DNA of 64,000 nt from Rhizobium sp. CF080 (GCF_000282095.2 NZ_AKKC02000004.1:496001-560000), one strand, 5' to 3'; positions 51,218-61,015 are shown, numbered from the stretch's first letter. Made by a program: numbers and translations. The notes: generated by a model from the sequence alone, not told the origin.

Positions 51218-52693
51218 ATGCAGGATCGAAATCGACCAGCAGATCTTGAGGCGCTTGAAGCGCGTCTCGCCCTGGATTTGCTGTGGTTGAATCAGCCGCC
51301 GAAGGCCTGGATGCCGTCCCGGGACGTCAACAGCTCGCCAGTTCTCGATGTTGCCGTGATTGGAGCGGGTTTGTGCGGGTTGGTCGCTCTGGCGGCGCTG
51401 AAAAAGGTCGGGATATCGAATGTGCGGGCCTACGACCGTAGCCCTCAAGGGTTCGAAGGACCCTGGATGACCTATGCGCGCATGGAGACCCTGCGGACGC
51501 GCAAGGATGCCGTCGGTCCCGCACTCGGCATTCCGTCGCTGACGTTCCGGGCCTGGTTCGAGGCGCAATATGGCGCTCAGGCCTATCTCGACATGGGGCT
51601 CATCCCGCGTCCGATGTGGATGGAATATCTTGTTTGGTATCGTCGGGTGCTCGGTCTTGATGTGGCCAACGAGACGGTGTTTTCGGGCCTTGAATTTCGC
51701 GAGGATGGACTTCTGGCGCTGCAGTTGGAAACCGGCGGGCAGATGCAGAAAGTGTTTGCCCGCCGCGTGGTGCTGGCGACCGGTCTCGATGGATTGGGCG
51801 CACCCACCCAGCCGGAGGTCGCTACCCGGGTCTCCCCGTGCTTCGTGAAGCACGGGGCCGACCTCATCGACATGACCTCGCTGAGGGGCAAGCGCGTTGC
51901 GATCGTGGGGGCCGGTGCCTCGGCCATGGACAATGCGGCCGCGGCCCTCGAAGCCGGTGCGGCGCGTGTCGATATCTTCGTCCGCCGGCCGGATATCCCG
52001 CGCATCGACAAGTTCACCGGTGTCGGCAGCCAGGGAATGACACATGGCTATCTCGGCCTGCCCGATGCGGACAAATGGACCTATATGGTAGCCGGCGAGC
52101 GGGCGCAGATTCCGCCACCGCGTCACAGCGTGCTGCGCGTCTCGCGGCACCCGAACGCCTTCTTTCACGTCGCAAGCCCGGTGGACGATCTCGTCGAGAC
52201 AGGCGACGGTATCGACGTGGTGACGCCGAAGGGCCGCTATGCCGCCGACCTGGTGATTTTTGCCACCGGCTTTTCGGTCGATTTCGGCAAGCGTCCGGAA
52301 TTTGCGGCGCTACGAGACAGGATCCTGCTCTGGCAGGACGTCTACACCCCGCCCGCCGGCTGGGAACATGCCGGCATCGGCGCAACACCCTATCTCGGCC
52401 CGGCTTTTGAGTTCCGGCCCAAACCCGATCTCGACACCGCGACGGCCGACGCGGTCTCCCGGATCTCCTGCTTCGCCTATCCGGCAGTCCCGTCACACGG
52501 CAAGATCACGAGCGGCATTCCTTCCATCAGCGAGGGGGCAACGCGCCTTGCGACTGGACTTGCCCGCTCGCTGTTTGTCGAAGACCGAGCCTATCATCTC
52601 GGTCGCTTTCTCGGGTTCGATACGCCGGAGCTTCTTGGCGACGAATGGACAGATGCAGACCTCCATGAGGAAATGAGCCGCGCCAATGGATGA
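51218..52693 (+). CDS. Flavin-containing monooxygenase-like NAD(P)/FAD protein
   Basis: A 491-residue flavoprotein. The FAD motif is VAVIGAGLCGLVALAALKKVG (two pieces, about 47-67), the NADP motif VAIVGAGASAMDNAAAALEAGA, and the late ATGFSVDF is the usual FMO/Baeyer-Villiger signature region. The stretch GPWMTYARMETLRTRKD is like that in related FMO-type proteins of rhizobia. It is the first gene of a nine-gene same-strand run. It overlaps the next gene by eight bases. Substrate unknown; insertion of oxygen into an imported N- or S-containing or ketone compound is likely. Confidence 0.85.
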   Translation: MQDRNRPADLEALEARLALDLLWLNQPPKAWMPSRDVNSSPVLDVAVIGAGLCGLVALAALKKVGISNVRAYDRSPQGFEGPWMTYARMETLRTRKDAVGPALGIPSLTFRAWFEAQYGAQAYLDMGLIPRPMWMEYLVWYRRVLGLDVANETVFSGLEFREDGLLALQLETGGQMQKVFARRVVLATGLDGLGAPTQPEVATRVSPCFVKHGADLIDMTSLRGKRVAIVGAGASAMDNAAAALEAGAARVDIFVRRPDIPRIDKFTGVGSQGMTHGYLGLPDADKWTYMVAGERAQIPPPRHSVLRVSRHPNAFFHVASPVDDLVETGDGIDVVTPKGRYAADLVIFATGFSVDFGKRPEFAALRDRILLWQDVYTPPAGWEHAGIGATPYLGPAFEFRPKPDLDTATADAVSRISCFAYPAVPSHGKITSGIPSISEGATRLATGLARSLFVEDRAYHLGRFLGFDTPELLGDEWTDADLHEEMSRANG

Positions 52694-53324
52694 ACAAGTT
52701 CCGGAGCTGCAGATTTTCTACGGCATCTCATCCCCCTGGGCATATTTCGGGGCACGGAAGGCGATCGCCGTCGCCAGCGGCAACGGTGCCCATGTGCGTC
52801 TGCGCCCGATCCGCATCATCGAGGCCAATGGCGGCATACCGCTGCGCCAGCGGCCGGACGCACGTCAGCTCTATCATGAGGTCGAGTTGCGCCGCTGGCG
52901 GGAATATCTCGGTATCCCGCTGAATCTTAAACCGAAATTTTATCCCTGCCGCACAATCGAACCGGCTGCACAGGCGGTGATCGCACTCCAGAACGCCGGG
53001 CTCGACGCCATCTCGTTTTCCTTCGGCGTCCAGCGCGCCCTGTGGGCCGAAGAGCGTGACATCGCCGACACCGACACCTTGCGCGCCATCGCCCGTGCCA
53101 CGGCCGGCGAAGAAGCTGCCGCATTGGTGGTCGATCCGCAGCCGCAAGCGATCGTCGATGAGTGGCAGGGAAACCTTGCCGCGGCCGAGCGGCTCGGCAT
53201 TTTTGGGACGCCGACCTATGTCGTCGGCACGGAACTGTTCTGGGGCCAGGACCGCCTCGATTTCGTCGACCGGGCACTGAAAGCCAGCCGAAAAACGACT
53301 GAAGCACCGAAGGAATCTGCGTGA
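52686..53324 (+). CDS. DsbA-family / 2-hydroxychromene-2-carboxylate isomerase-like protein
   Basis: A 212-residue thioredoxin-fold protein of the kappa-GST/HCCA-isomerase group. The N terminus FYGISSPWAYFGARKA has Ser at the position of the catalytic Cys in DsbA, as in glutathione-dependent isomerases; the late GIFGTPTYVVGTELFWGQDRLDFV is the conserved cis-proline segment. No signal peptide. Glutathione-linked isomerisation of the monooxygenase product is possible. It is coupled to the flanking genes by overlaps. Confidence 0.85.
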   Translation: MDEQVPELQIFYGISSPWAYFGARKAIAVASGNGAHVRLRPIRIIEANGGIPLRQRPDARQLYHEVELRRWREYLGIPLNLKPKFYPCRTIEPAAQAVIALQNAGLDAISFSFGVQRALWAEERDIADTDTLRAIARATAGEEAAALVVDPQPQAIVDEWQGNLAAAERLGIFGTPTYVVGTELFWGQDRLDFVDRALKASRKTTEAPKESA

Positions 53325-54340
53325 TGCCCGACACCGAAAAACTGAGCGCCCAGAAATTGCACGAAGATGCCATCATCGTCGATGGCTTGCAGACCTGCCA
53401 GTGGAGCCGGTCGATCTTCGAGGAAATGCGTGCCGGGGGCCTGACCGCGGTCAATGTCTCATCGCTGCTCTGGGAGAATTTCCGCGAGGGCATCGGCTAC
53501 GTTTCCGAATGGAAGCGCTTCCTGCGCGAGAACGACGACATTCTCCGCCCGGTTCGCACCGTCGCCGATATCCATGCTGCCAAGGCGGAGAACAAGACCG
53601 GCATCATCATCGGCTGGCAGAACACGTCGCCGCTCGAGGACAAGCTCGACTATGTGGAGATCTTCAAGGATCTCGGCGTCGGGATCATGCAGCTCACCTA
53701 CAATACCCAGAACTACTCGGGTGCCGGTTATCTGGAGGAGGTCGACAGCGGCCTCACCGGTTTCGGCAAGGAAGTTCTGGCAGAGATGAACCGCGTCGGC
53801 GTGCTCTGCGACCTCAGCCACGTGGGCGACAAGACGACCGCAGACGTCATCGCGCAGTCGAAGAGCCCGGTCTGCATTTCCCACATCCTGCCAAGGGCGC
53901 TGAAGGACGTGAAGCGCAACAAGCCCGACGAGCTCTTCGTTGCCTGCGCGCAAAAGGGTGGCCTTATCGGTGTCAGCCTGTTCGCACCCGGCCTTGCCGC
54001 CGGCAATGATGCCACCGTCGAGGACTACCTCGATGCCATGGCCTATATCATCGACCTGGTCGGCGAAGACCATGTCGGCATCGGCACCGATTTCTCGCTC
54101 GATCGCCCACGTCCGGGACCCTGGCTGCTCTGGGCCAACAAGGACAAGGGCACCGCCCGCACGCTCACCGAGTTCGGCTCGGTCAAGATTTCCAAACCGA
54201 AGGGCATACAGCGCATGACCGAGTTGCCGAACCTGACGACCCGCATGCTGGCCCGCGGCTGGAGCGAGGACCTGGTGCTGAAGCTGCTCGGAAAGAACTG
54301 GCTGCGTGTCCTCGGCAAGGCCTGGACGCCAACCGCATAA
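53324..54340 (+). CDS. M19-type membrane dipeptidase homologue lacking canonical metal ligands
   Basis: A 338-residue member of the renal dipeptidase family; an alternative GTG start lies one codon upstream. The family architecture is clear (YNTQNYSGAGYLEEVDSGLTGFGKEVLAEMNRVGVLCDLSHVGDKT in pieces, ISHILPRALKDV, DHVGIGTDF). The first metal motif, normally D-G-H-N-D, is here DGLQT near residue 20, and the usual I-E-G-G segment with the bridging Glu reads IIGWQN. The later His residues (LSHVG, ISH) are kept. Either one metal is bound or the substrate is not a standard dipeptide. It lies between the isomerase-like gene and the transporter. Confidence 0.85.
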   Translation: MPDTEKLSAQKLHEDAIIVDGLQTCQWSRSIFEEMRAGGLTAVNVSSLLWENFREGIGYVSEWKRFLRENDDILRPVRTVADIHAAKAENKTGIIIGWQNTSPLEDKLDYVEIFKDLGVGIMQLTYNTQNYSGAGYLEEVDSGLTGFGKEVLAEMNRVGVLCDLSHVGDKTTADVIAQSKSPVCISHILPRALKDVKRNKPDELFVACAQKGGLIGVSLFAPGLAAGNDATVEDYLDAMAYIIDLVGEDHVGIGTDFSLDRPRPGPWLLWANKDKGTARTLTEFGSVKISKPKGIQRMTELPNLTTRMLARGWSEDLVLKLLGKNWLRVLGKAWTPTA

Positions 54341-54449
54341 ATGGAACCGGAAGAAAACTGCAACGCGCCGGATAGCGGTTCGCGTTGGCGCGCTCGATGA
54401 ATTGCAAACCGATAGACGGCAAGCCTCGGCTAAAACTGGAGAGACGGAC

Positions 54450-55547
54450 ATGACGACAAGCATGGAGAATGGGAATTCACGGAACGCGGTTTCGCGGGGC
54501 TTGCTCCGTGCTGGCGCGACTGTCGCCGGGCTGCTGGCGCTTCTGGGCGTGGCTCAGGCGCAGGATGCCTCCACCAAAGGTACGGTCAACATCGTCGGCT
54601 TTTCCGGCGTGTTCGCCGACAACTACCAGAAGTTCATCATCGAACCGTTCAAGGCCAAACATCCTGGCATCGAGGTAACCTATCAGCAGAGCAAGAACTC
54701 CGCGGAGACCCTGGCGCTGTTGACCCTGCAGCGCGCCGATCCCAAGATCGACATCGCGCTGATCGACGTTGCTGTCGCCATCAAGGCCAGCAAGGATGGC
54801 ATTTTCGCCAAGCTCGACCCCGCCAAAGTCAAAGTACTCGACGAGATGCCCGCCTGGGCCCGTCTCGACGGTGATAAGGCCATCGCCTTTTCGCAGGATA
54901 ACCTGGCAATCCTCTACAATACGGATACCGTCAAGCAGCCGCCGACCAGCTGGAACGACCTGGCCGACCCCAAATACAAGGGCAAGATCGCCGCAAAGCT
55001 TGGCGACACCCGCGGTGTCATCCTGCTGCCGATTCTCGACAAGCTGGCGGGTGCCGACTACAAGCAGAGCATCGACCCCGCGCTCGGCCTCCTGAAGAAG
55101 ATCGCGCCGAACGTCTCGACCTGGGAGCCGGCTCCGGACTGCTATGCGGTGATCCAGAGTGGCGAAGTCGATCTTTCGATTTGCTGGAACGGCCGTGCGC
55201 AGTACCTGCACGACACTCAGGGCGGCAAGATCGGCATCGCCGCCCCGAAGGAAGGCTCGATCGGTCAGACCAACACGATCGGCCTCGTCGAAAACTCCAA
55301 AAACGCCGCGGCGGCCCAGCTCTTCATCAACTATGCGCTCGGCACCGAAGCGCAGGCGGCGTTCGCCGAGAAGAGCTTCTATGGTCCGGTCAACACCAAG
55401 GTGAACCTGCCGGACGCCGTGGCTGCCCGCATCTACGGCTCGAAGGAGGCGCAGGCTGCGCAGATGTCGCTCGACTGGAATTTCGTCGCCGAGAAATACT
55501 CGGCCTGGATCCAGCGCATCAACCGCGAAGTCATCGCGCTCAACTGA
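54450..55547 (+). CDS. PotD-like ABC transporter binding protein
   Basis: A 365-residue periplasmic protein; start MTTSMENG with GGAGAGACG upstream. The signal region is unusually long (about 38 residues, ending VAQAQ) with an RGLLRAG basic stretch. The mature part has the spermidine/putrescine/iron-type features VNIVGFSGVFADNYQKFI, AIAFSQDNLAILYNTDTVKQPPTSWNDLADPKYKGKI (in pieces) and ICWNGRAQYLHD. Ligand unknown; related proteins bind polyamines, opines or aromatic amides. Confidence 0.88.
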   Translation: MTTSMENGNSRNAVSRGLLRAGATVAGLLALLGVAQAQDASTKGTVNIVGFSGVFADNYQKFIIEPFKAKHPGIEVTYQQSKNSAETLALLTLQRADPKIDIALIDVAVAIKASKDGIFAKLDPAKVKVLDEMPAWARLDGDKAIAFSQDNLAILYNTDTVKQPPTSWNDLADPKYKGKIAAKLGDTRGVILLPILDKLAGADYKQSIDPALGLLKKIAPNVSTWEPAPDCYAVIQSGEVDLSICWNGRAQYLHDTQGGKIGIAAPKEGSIGQTNTIGLVENSKNAAAAQLFINYALGTEAQAAFAEKSFYGPVNTKVNLPDAVAARIYGSKEAQAAQMSLDWNFVAEKYSAWIQRINREVIALN

Positions 55548-55571
55548 TCCAACTTGAGGAATCTGGCCGCC

Positions 55572-56639
55572 ATGGCTGATCATCACGTCGTCATCGACAA
55601 TCTCGTGAAGACCTATCCGGGCGCCCAGAAGCCTTCCGTGGATCATGTCAGCTTCTCGCTGCCGCGCGGCGAGATGCTGGCCCTGCTTGGCCCCTCGGGC
55701 TGTGGCAAGACAACGATCCTGCGCATGATAGCGGGCCTGATCGCCCCGACATCGGGGGCGATCAGGCTTGAGGGCAGGGATGTGTCGTCGATTGCCGTCT
55801 ACAAGCGAAACCTGGGCATGGTCTTCCAGGCCTATGCCCTGTTTCCCCATATGACAGTCGCCCAGAATGTCTCGTTTGGCCTTGAAATGCGCAAGGTCAG
55901 CCGCGCCGAACGGGAGGAGCGTGTCCGCAAGGCGCTCGATCTCGTGAAGCTCACCGGACTTGGCGACCGCAAGGTCAACCAGCTATCCGGTGGTCAGCAG
56001 CAGCGTGCGGCGATTGCCCGCTCGCTGGTGATCGAGCCGGAACTTCTGCTCCTCGACGAACCGCTTTCCAATCTCGATGCCAAGCTTCGGGACGAGATGC
56101 GCGATGAGATCCGCGATATCCAGGCGCGCACGGGCGTCACGGCGATCTTCGTTACCCATGATCAGGACGAGGCCCTGTCCATGGCAGACCGCCTGGCCGT
56201 CATGTCTGCAGGGCGTCTGGAACAGGTCGGCACGCCGCGCGAGATTTTCGATCGGCCCCAGACCGAGTTCGTCGCGTCCTTCATCGGAGCCGGAACCTTC
56301 TTCGAAGGCCGGGTGGCCGAACCCGGCCTTGCCGTGGTCGAAGGGCTGAAGCCGCTGCGCTTCGTCGGCGAAGCGCCGGTTGGATCAATGGTCAAACTGA
56401 TGATCCGGCCGCACAGGCTGGTTCTCGCCGGCAGTTCCGGCCTGCCGAACAGCTTCACCGGAACCGTGGAGCACATCGTCTATCGCGGCCAGATGCTGAC
56501 GCTGAACGTTCGCTGCGGGGGCAGGCTGCTACAGGCCGATCTTCCCACCCATGCCGGCGTATTGCCCGAGAAAGGCAGCGAAGTGACGCTCGCCGTCGCC
56601 CCGCAAGACGTTACCCTGGTCGGGCAGGTGGCACCATGA
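55572..56639 (+). CDS. PotA-like ABC transporter ATPase
   Basis: A 355-residue ATPase, start MADHHVVID; a TTG six codons upstream is the alternative. Walker A GPSGCGKTT, signature LSGGQQQR, Walker B LLLLDEPLSNLD, H-loop FVTHDQDEALSMAD, then a TOBE region. It overlaps the first permease by four bases. Confidence 0.92.
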   Translation: MADHHVVIDNLVKTYPGAQKPSVDHVSFSLPRGEMLALLGPSGCGKTTILRMIAGLIAPTSGAIRLEGRDVSSIAVYKRNLGMVFQAYALFPHMTVAQNVSFGLEMRKVSRAEREERVRKALDLVKLTGLGDRKVNQLSGGQQQRAAIARSLVIEPELLLLDEPLSNLDAKLRDEMRDEIRDIQARTGVTAIFVTHDQDEALSMADRLAVMSAGRLEQVGTPREIFDRPQTEFVASFIGAGTFFEGRVAEPGLAVVEGLKPLRFVGEAPVGSMVKLMIRPHRLVLAGSSGLPNSFTGTVEHIVYRGQMLTLNVRCGGRLLQADLPTHAGVLPEKGSEVTLAVAPQDVTLVGQVAP

Positions 56640-57520
56640 GCGCCGCCGCACTTCCGGCCGCCGGGGCATCATCGGCAAATGCGTCGCGCGGTGTATTGCT
56701 GATGCTGCTGTTGCCGGGGCTCGTCGCCCTGGTGATCACCTTTCTCCTGCCGCTGATCTGGCTTTTCCGTGCCTCCTTCGCATCCTCGACGATGGGTGCG
56801 TTCAGCGGTGGAGACTGGACGGTGCAATCCTATTCGGCGGTGCTGTTCGATCCGTTTTACTGGCGGGTGGCCTGGAACACGCTGGTGCTCGGCTTCAACG
56901 TGGCGATCTTTGCGGTGATCCTGTCCTATCCCATCGCGCTGTTCCTCGTGCGCACGGAAAGCCGCTTTCGCGGTGTCCTGACGGCACTTGCCGTCGCACC
57001 GCTGCTGACGTCGTCGGTCGTCAGGACCTATGGGTGGATGGTCATCCTCGGAGATCGGGGCGTGATAAACAGCACGCTCCAGTCTCTTTCGCTGACGGGC
57101 GGGGTTATCCGGCTCACCAACAACAGCTTCGGTGCCACTGTCGCGCTGATCGAAATCCTGATGCCCTACGCCATCCTTGCGATGCTCAGCGGCTTCGGGC
57201 GGCTGAACCCACAACTCGAGGAGGCTGCCGCCATGCTCGGGGCGAACCGCGTGAAGGTCTTCACGCGCATCATCCTGCCGCTCAGCGCCCCCGGCGTGCT
57301 CACTGCAGCGCTTCTGGTCTTCGTGCTGGCGATTTCCTCTTTCGTCACGCCGCGGCTGATGGGTGGCGGACGCGTCTTCGTGCTCGGCACCGAAGTCTTC
57401 AACGAGGCAACGGTCACGCTCAACTGGCCGCTGGCGGCGGCTCTATCGGTGATGCTGCTGATCCTGTTCAGCAGCATCATCCTGCTTTACCAGCGCGCCC
57501 TGCGCGCCTTGGAGACGTGA
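56636..57520 (+). CDS. PotB-like ABC transporter permease
   Basis: A 294-residue permease with six spans, span 1 at LLMLLLPGLVALVITFLLPLIW. The EAA loop reads EEAAAMLGANRVKVFTRIILPLSAP. Overlaps the ATPase gene (ATGA) and is followed by PotC-like after six bases. Confidence 0.9.
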   Translation: MSAAALPAAGASSANASRGVLLMLLLPGLVALVITFLLPLIWLFRASFASSTMGAFSGGDWTVQSYSAVLFDPFYWRVAWNTLVLGFNVAIFAVILSYPIALFLVRTESRFRGVLTALAVAPLLTSSVVRTYGWMVILGDRGVINSTLQSLSLTGGVIRLTNNSFGATVALIEILMPYAILAMLSGFGRLNPQLEEAAAMLGANRVKVFTRIILPLSAPGVLTAALLVFVLAISSFVTPRLMGGGRVFVLGTEVFNEATVTLNWPLAAALSVMLLILFSSIILLYQRALRALET

Positions 57521-57526
57521 GGGGCC

Positions 57527-58321
57527 ATGCAGAGCAATCCACTCCTCGGTCGCATCGCCTGGAATACGCTGATCGCGCTGCTTTACCTGTTCCTGTTGGC
57601 GCCGATTATCGTTGTCTTCATCATCTCCTTCGATACACGCCAGTATCTCGCCTTCCCGCCGGAGAGCTTCTCCTTCGGCTCCTATGTAAAGGTCTTCCAG
57701 AACGTCAAGTTCATCTCGGCCTTCTGGCGGAGCCTTGTCATCGGCGCGATTGTCGGTTTCGTCGCGGTTTCTGCCGGAATGCTGCTGTCGTTGTCGCTGG
57801 TGCGTTACCAATTCCGTGGCAAGGCGGCGGTGGGCTTCCTCATCCTCGCACCGTTCCTGGTGCCGCATATCGTCCTTGCCGTCGGCATCATGCTGGTGAT
57901 CGCGCCACTCGGCCTGCTGGATAGCTATCCGGGCATCGTGCTCGCCCATCTCGGTATCACGATCCCCTATACCGTCAGAACGATCACCATGAGTCTGATG
58001 GCGGTGGATACCCGTGTCGAGGAAGCAGCCCTCGTCCATGGCGCATCGCCACGCATGGTGTTCTGGCGTATCACTCTGCCGCTGGTGCGGCCCGGCCTGA
58101 TAGCGGGCGGCGTGATTGCCTTCCTCATATCCTTCGACGAGGCGACGATCTCGCTTTTCATCGTGTCGGTCAAGGCTTCGACCCTGCCGACGGAAATCTA
58201 CCACTATCTCGAATATTCCACCGATCCGCAGATCGCCGCACTCTCCGTCATCCTGATCCTGATCTCGGTCGCGGTCGTGATGATGGTCGAAAAGCTGATC
58301 GGCCTACGCAAGGCGCTCTGA
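57527..58321 (+). CDS. PotC-like ABC transporter permease
   Basis: A 264-residue permease, span 1 at LYLFLLAPIIVVFIISFD, EAA loop EEAALVHGASPRMVFWRITLPLVRP. It completes the PotDABC-type importer. The carboxylesterase gene begins one base after its stop. Confidence 0.9.
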   Translation: MQSNPLLGRIAWNTLIALLYLFLLAPIIVVFIISFDTRQYLAFPPESFSFGSYVKVFQNVKFISAFWRSLVIGAIVGFVAVSAGMLLSLSLVRYQFRGKAAVGFLILAPFLVPHIVLAVGIMLVIAPLGLLDSYPGIVLAHLGITIPYTVRTITMSLMAVDTRVEEAALVHGASPRMVFWRITLPLVRPGLIAGGVIAFLISFDEATISLFIVSVKASTLPTEIYHYLEYSTDPQIAALSVILILISVAVVMMVEKLIGLRKAL

Positions 58322-58322
58322 C

Positions 58323-59813
58323 ATGCTCGTTGAGACAACTGCCGGCACCGTCGAGGGTTTTGAAGAAAACGGCTACGCTGTTTTCCTTGGTGTTCCCTAT
58401 GCGGCACCGATTACTCCCGAGCGGCGTTTCGCCGCGCCGCAGCCCGTGCCGCGCTGGTCCGGTATCCGGTCCGCCAAGGCGCTCAGCGCGGTGTGCCCGC
58501 AGATCCCGACCTATGGTCCCGTGGGCAAGGCAGCCGCTTCGACGCTGGAATTCGGCACCGACTTCCTGACGGTCAATATCCGCACGCCGTCCGTCACCGG
58601 CTCGGCACCGGTCCTGGTCTGGATTCACGGAGGCGGTTACGCGGTCGGTTCCGCCAACGAGGCAGTGTTGCAAAGCGGCGCATTCGCCGCCAGCGGCCTC
58701 GTCGAGGTGACCGTCAACTATCGGCTCGGGGCACTCGGCTTTCTGCATCTGAACGACGGCTCGCCGGACAATCGCGGTCTTCTCGATCAGATCGCGGCAC
58801 TGGAATGGGTCCGCGACAACATCTCTGCCTTCGGAGGGGATCCGAAACAGGTAACGTTTGCAGGCCGCTCGGCGGGGGGCTTTTCGATCGCGGCTGTCAT
58901 GGCGATGCCCGCGGCGCACGGATTGTTTGCCCGGGCGATGCCGCAGAGTGGCGCAAGCACCGGCGTCTCGACGATGGACGATGCGCAGAAGCTCAACAGG
59001 CGCATGCTGGACTATCTACAGGTGACCGAAGCGGAGCTCTCAAACGTGCCCTTCGAGAAACTGCTTATTGCACAACGCGACATCTGCAACGAGTCCTACG
59101 AACAGCATGACTTCGAGCGGGATGGCTCTGCGTCTATGCTGGGCGTGCCTTTCGTTCCGGTCATTGATGGGGTCTCGCTTCCGCTGCATCCGGAAGACGC
59201 GGCCGCGTGCGGAAAGACAGCCGCTGTCCCGATGATGATCGGCTGCACGACGGGCGAATACGTCACGCATGCGACAGCGCAGCCGGAAATGAATTTCGAG
59301 CTTGCGGCCCAGCTGCTGCATCAGCGCGTCCTGCCTGCGGGGCTGACCGGTGTCGAGGTCGTTCGGCGATATCGCGAGGTTCTTCCGGAGCACACGGCAC
59401 GCGGCATCTGGAGGGCCATCGGCGGTGACCTGGTGTTCCAGAACCCGACCACCCGGTTCGCGCGCCTCCATGCCGCGCATCAGCCGGTCTATAAATATCT
59501 CTACGGTACCATCGAGCCGGACGAGCTTGGCGCACCGCACGGTGCGGAGGTCGGGGAGGTCTGGTATCGTCAAGGAATGGATGTCAGCCATCTGCCGCCC
59601 CGTCAGTCCGTCAAGGACAGGACCTTTGCGACAGCGGTTCACGAGGTCTGGGTTTCGTTCATTCGCGATGCGGCGCCCGAGACGCCTGCAGGCAGGTGGC
59701 CTCCCTATTCCGGCGCGAAGCCACAGATCCTGCATATGGAGAAGGGCATGTTCCATCTCCCGATCGATCCCTTCGACGGCAGAACGGCGCTTTGGGAAAG
59801 GCCGCTTGCCTAG
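58323..59813 (+). CDS. Type-B carboxylesterase
   Basis: A 496-residue alpha/beta hydrolase of the cholinesterase/carboxylesterase-B family: GIPYA-like FLGVPYAAP, oxyanion hole HGGGYAVGS (102-110), nucleophile Ser183 in GRSAGG (usually GESAGG, so Glu is replaced by Arg), and the active-site His in GAPHGAEVGEVW. No signal peptide, so it hydrolyses an imported ester or amide. Its place directly after the permease suggests that the substrate of the PotABCD-type system carries such a bond. Confidence 0.88.
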   Translation: MLVETTAGTVEGFEENGYAVFLGVPYAAPITPERRFAAPQPVPRWSGIRSAKALSAVCPQIPTYGPVGKAAASTLEFGTDFLTVNIRTPSVTGSAPVLVWIHGGGYAVGSANEAVLQSGAFAASGLVEVTVNYRLGALGFLHLNDGSPDNRGLLDQIAALEWVRDNISAFGGDPKQVTFAGRSAGGFSIAAVMAMPAAHGLFARAMPQSGASTGVSTMDDAQKLNRRMLDYLQVTEAELSNVPFEKLLIAQRDICNESYEQHDFERDGSASMLGVPFVPVIDGVSLPLHPEDAAACGKTAAVPMMIGCTTGEYVTHATAQPEMNFELAAQLLHQRVLPAGLTGVEVVRRYREVLPEHTARGIWRAIGGDLVFQNPTTRFARLHAAHQPVYKYLYGTIEPDELGAPHGAEVGEVWYRQGMDVSHLPPRQSVKDRTFATAVHEVWVSFIRDAAPETPAGRWPPYSGAKPQILHMEKGMFHLPIDPFDGRTALWERPLA

Positions 59814-59996
59814 TCGGGCTTCCTTAGACCCAGCCTGCACCCTGGAGATTGCCGATCTTGTTCAATCCGCCTCTAGCTTCCGTCAAGCAAATCGACCTAT
59901 GGGTATTGTCGGGCGATCCGAGCCCCTTCACGGAGCCATCTGGTCGGCTTCCGACGAATGCTACGCTGTATGTTCTTGCCGAATGCAGGATTTTGG

Positions 59997-60932
59997 ATGC
60001 CCCCTGACTATCTGGATACGAAACAGCTCGAGGCATTCGTTGCCGTGATCTCGATCGGCAGCATGACGGGAGCTGCCAAGGCGCTCGGCAAGTCGCAGCC
60101 GGTGGTTACCCGGCTGATCCAGGATCTGGAGCAGGAACTCGGATTTCCAATCCTGCATCGGAACGGCCCACGGATAGCGCCGACGGAGCAGGGGGTCGCC
60201 TTCTTTGCGCAGGCGGAGCTGTTCTTAAGCGGACTACGCACGATCAGTGAACGTGCACGGGCGATCGCAACTGCACGGGCGACGCCTATCGAGGTGGCCT
60301 CGATCCCGGCCATCGCCGCGAGCATCGTCCCGCTCGCCCTGAGCGACTTACCCGCGGACCAGTTTCCGGATCACGTCCACCTTCAGAGCACGTCGGCTGA
60401 AAATGTCGTGCAGGCGGTCGTGGCGCGAACCGCCGATATCGGCATCGCAAGCCTTCCGCTGGATAACCCGGGAGTGGATGTGCATTGGGTGGGCGAAGTG
60501 CCTTGCGTTGCGGTTGTCGCCGCAAACGATCCCTTGGCGGGTCTCGATCTGCTTCGCGCGGAAAACCTGAAGGGCCGCCGCCTGATTGCTTCCGCAAATC
60601 CGTATCGGCTGAGGATGAGGATCGACAAGGCGCTGGCGGAGCAGTCGATTGAAACGGGTGGCATTATCGATAGCAATGCCACCTATGTCTCGCTCGCGCT
60701 GGCCCGATCGGGACTTGGCGTGGCGATCGTCGAGTCCGTGACCCTCACGGGCCTCCCGATCAAGGACGTCGTCATCCTGCCGCTCGCCTTCCACATTCCG
60801 TTCTACTGGGGCGTCATCACCGCGACCGGCGTACCGCTGCCTGCGACTGTCGAGCGGCTGATCTCCTCCATCGAGCGCAGGGCAATGGACTTGCCGCATT
60901 TTCGCAAGCTCGACGGGATACCGCCGGTTTAA
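59997..60932 (+). CDS. LysR-family transcriptional regulator
   Basis: A 311-residue regulator starting MPPDYLDTKQLEAF, with AGGA six bases upstream; two earlier ATGs lack a ribosome site. The winged helix is LDTKQLEAFVAVISIGSMTGAAKALGKSQPVVTRLIQDLEQELG (in pieces); the effector domain follows. It is on the same strand as the monooxygenase/PotABCD/esterase genes, 183 bases after the esterase; control of that operon is likely by linkage. Confidence 0.88.
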   Translation: MPPDYLDTKQLEAFVAVISIGSMTGAAKALGKSQPVVTRLIQDLEQELGFPILHRNGPRIAPTEQGVAFFAQAELFLSGLRTISERARAIATARATPIEVASIPAIAASIVPLALSDLPADQFPDHVHLQSTSAENVVQAVVARTADIGIASLPLDNPGVDVHWVGEVPCVAVVAANDPLAGLDLLRAENLKGRRLIASANPYRLRMRIDKALAEQSIETGGIIDSNATYVSLALARSGLGVAIVESVTLTGLPIKDVVILPLAFHIPFYWGVITATGVPLPATVERLISSIERRAMDLPHFRKLDGIPPV

Positions 60933-61015
60933 CTTTCGCCTAAGGAATAGGCCACACAGGGACACCTGCAACTGGAGTCCTATCCAGGTGAGCGCATATC
61001 TGGAAGCAACCATGC

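Noticed and set aside
53324..60932. Possible defence or secretion system because of mixed hydrolases
   Set aside because: The genes are a normal importer plus catabolic enzymes; no nuclease, helicase, toxin or immunity gene accompanies them.
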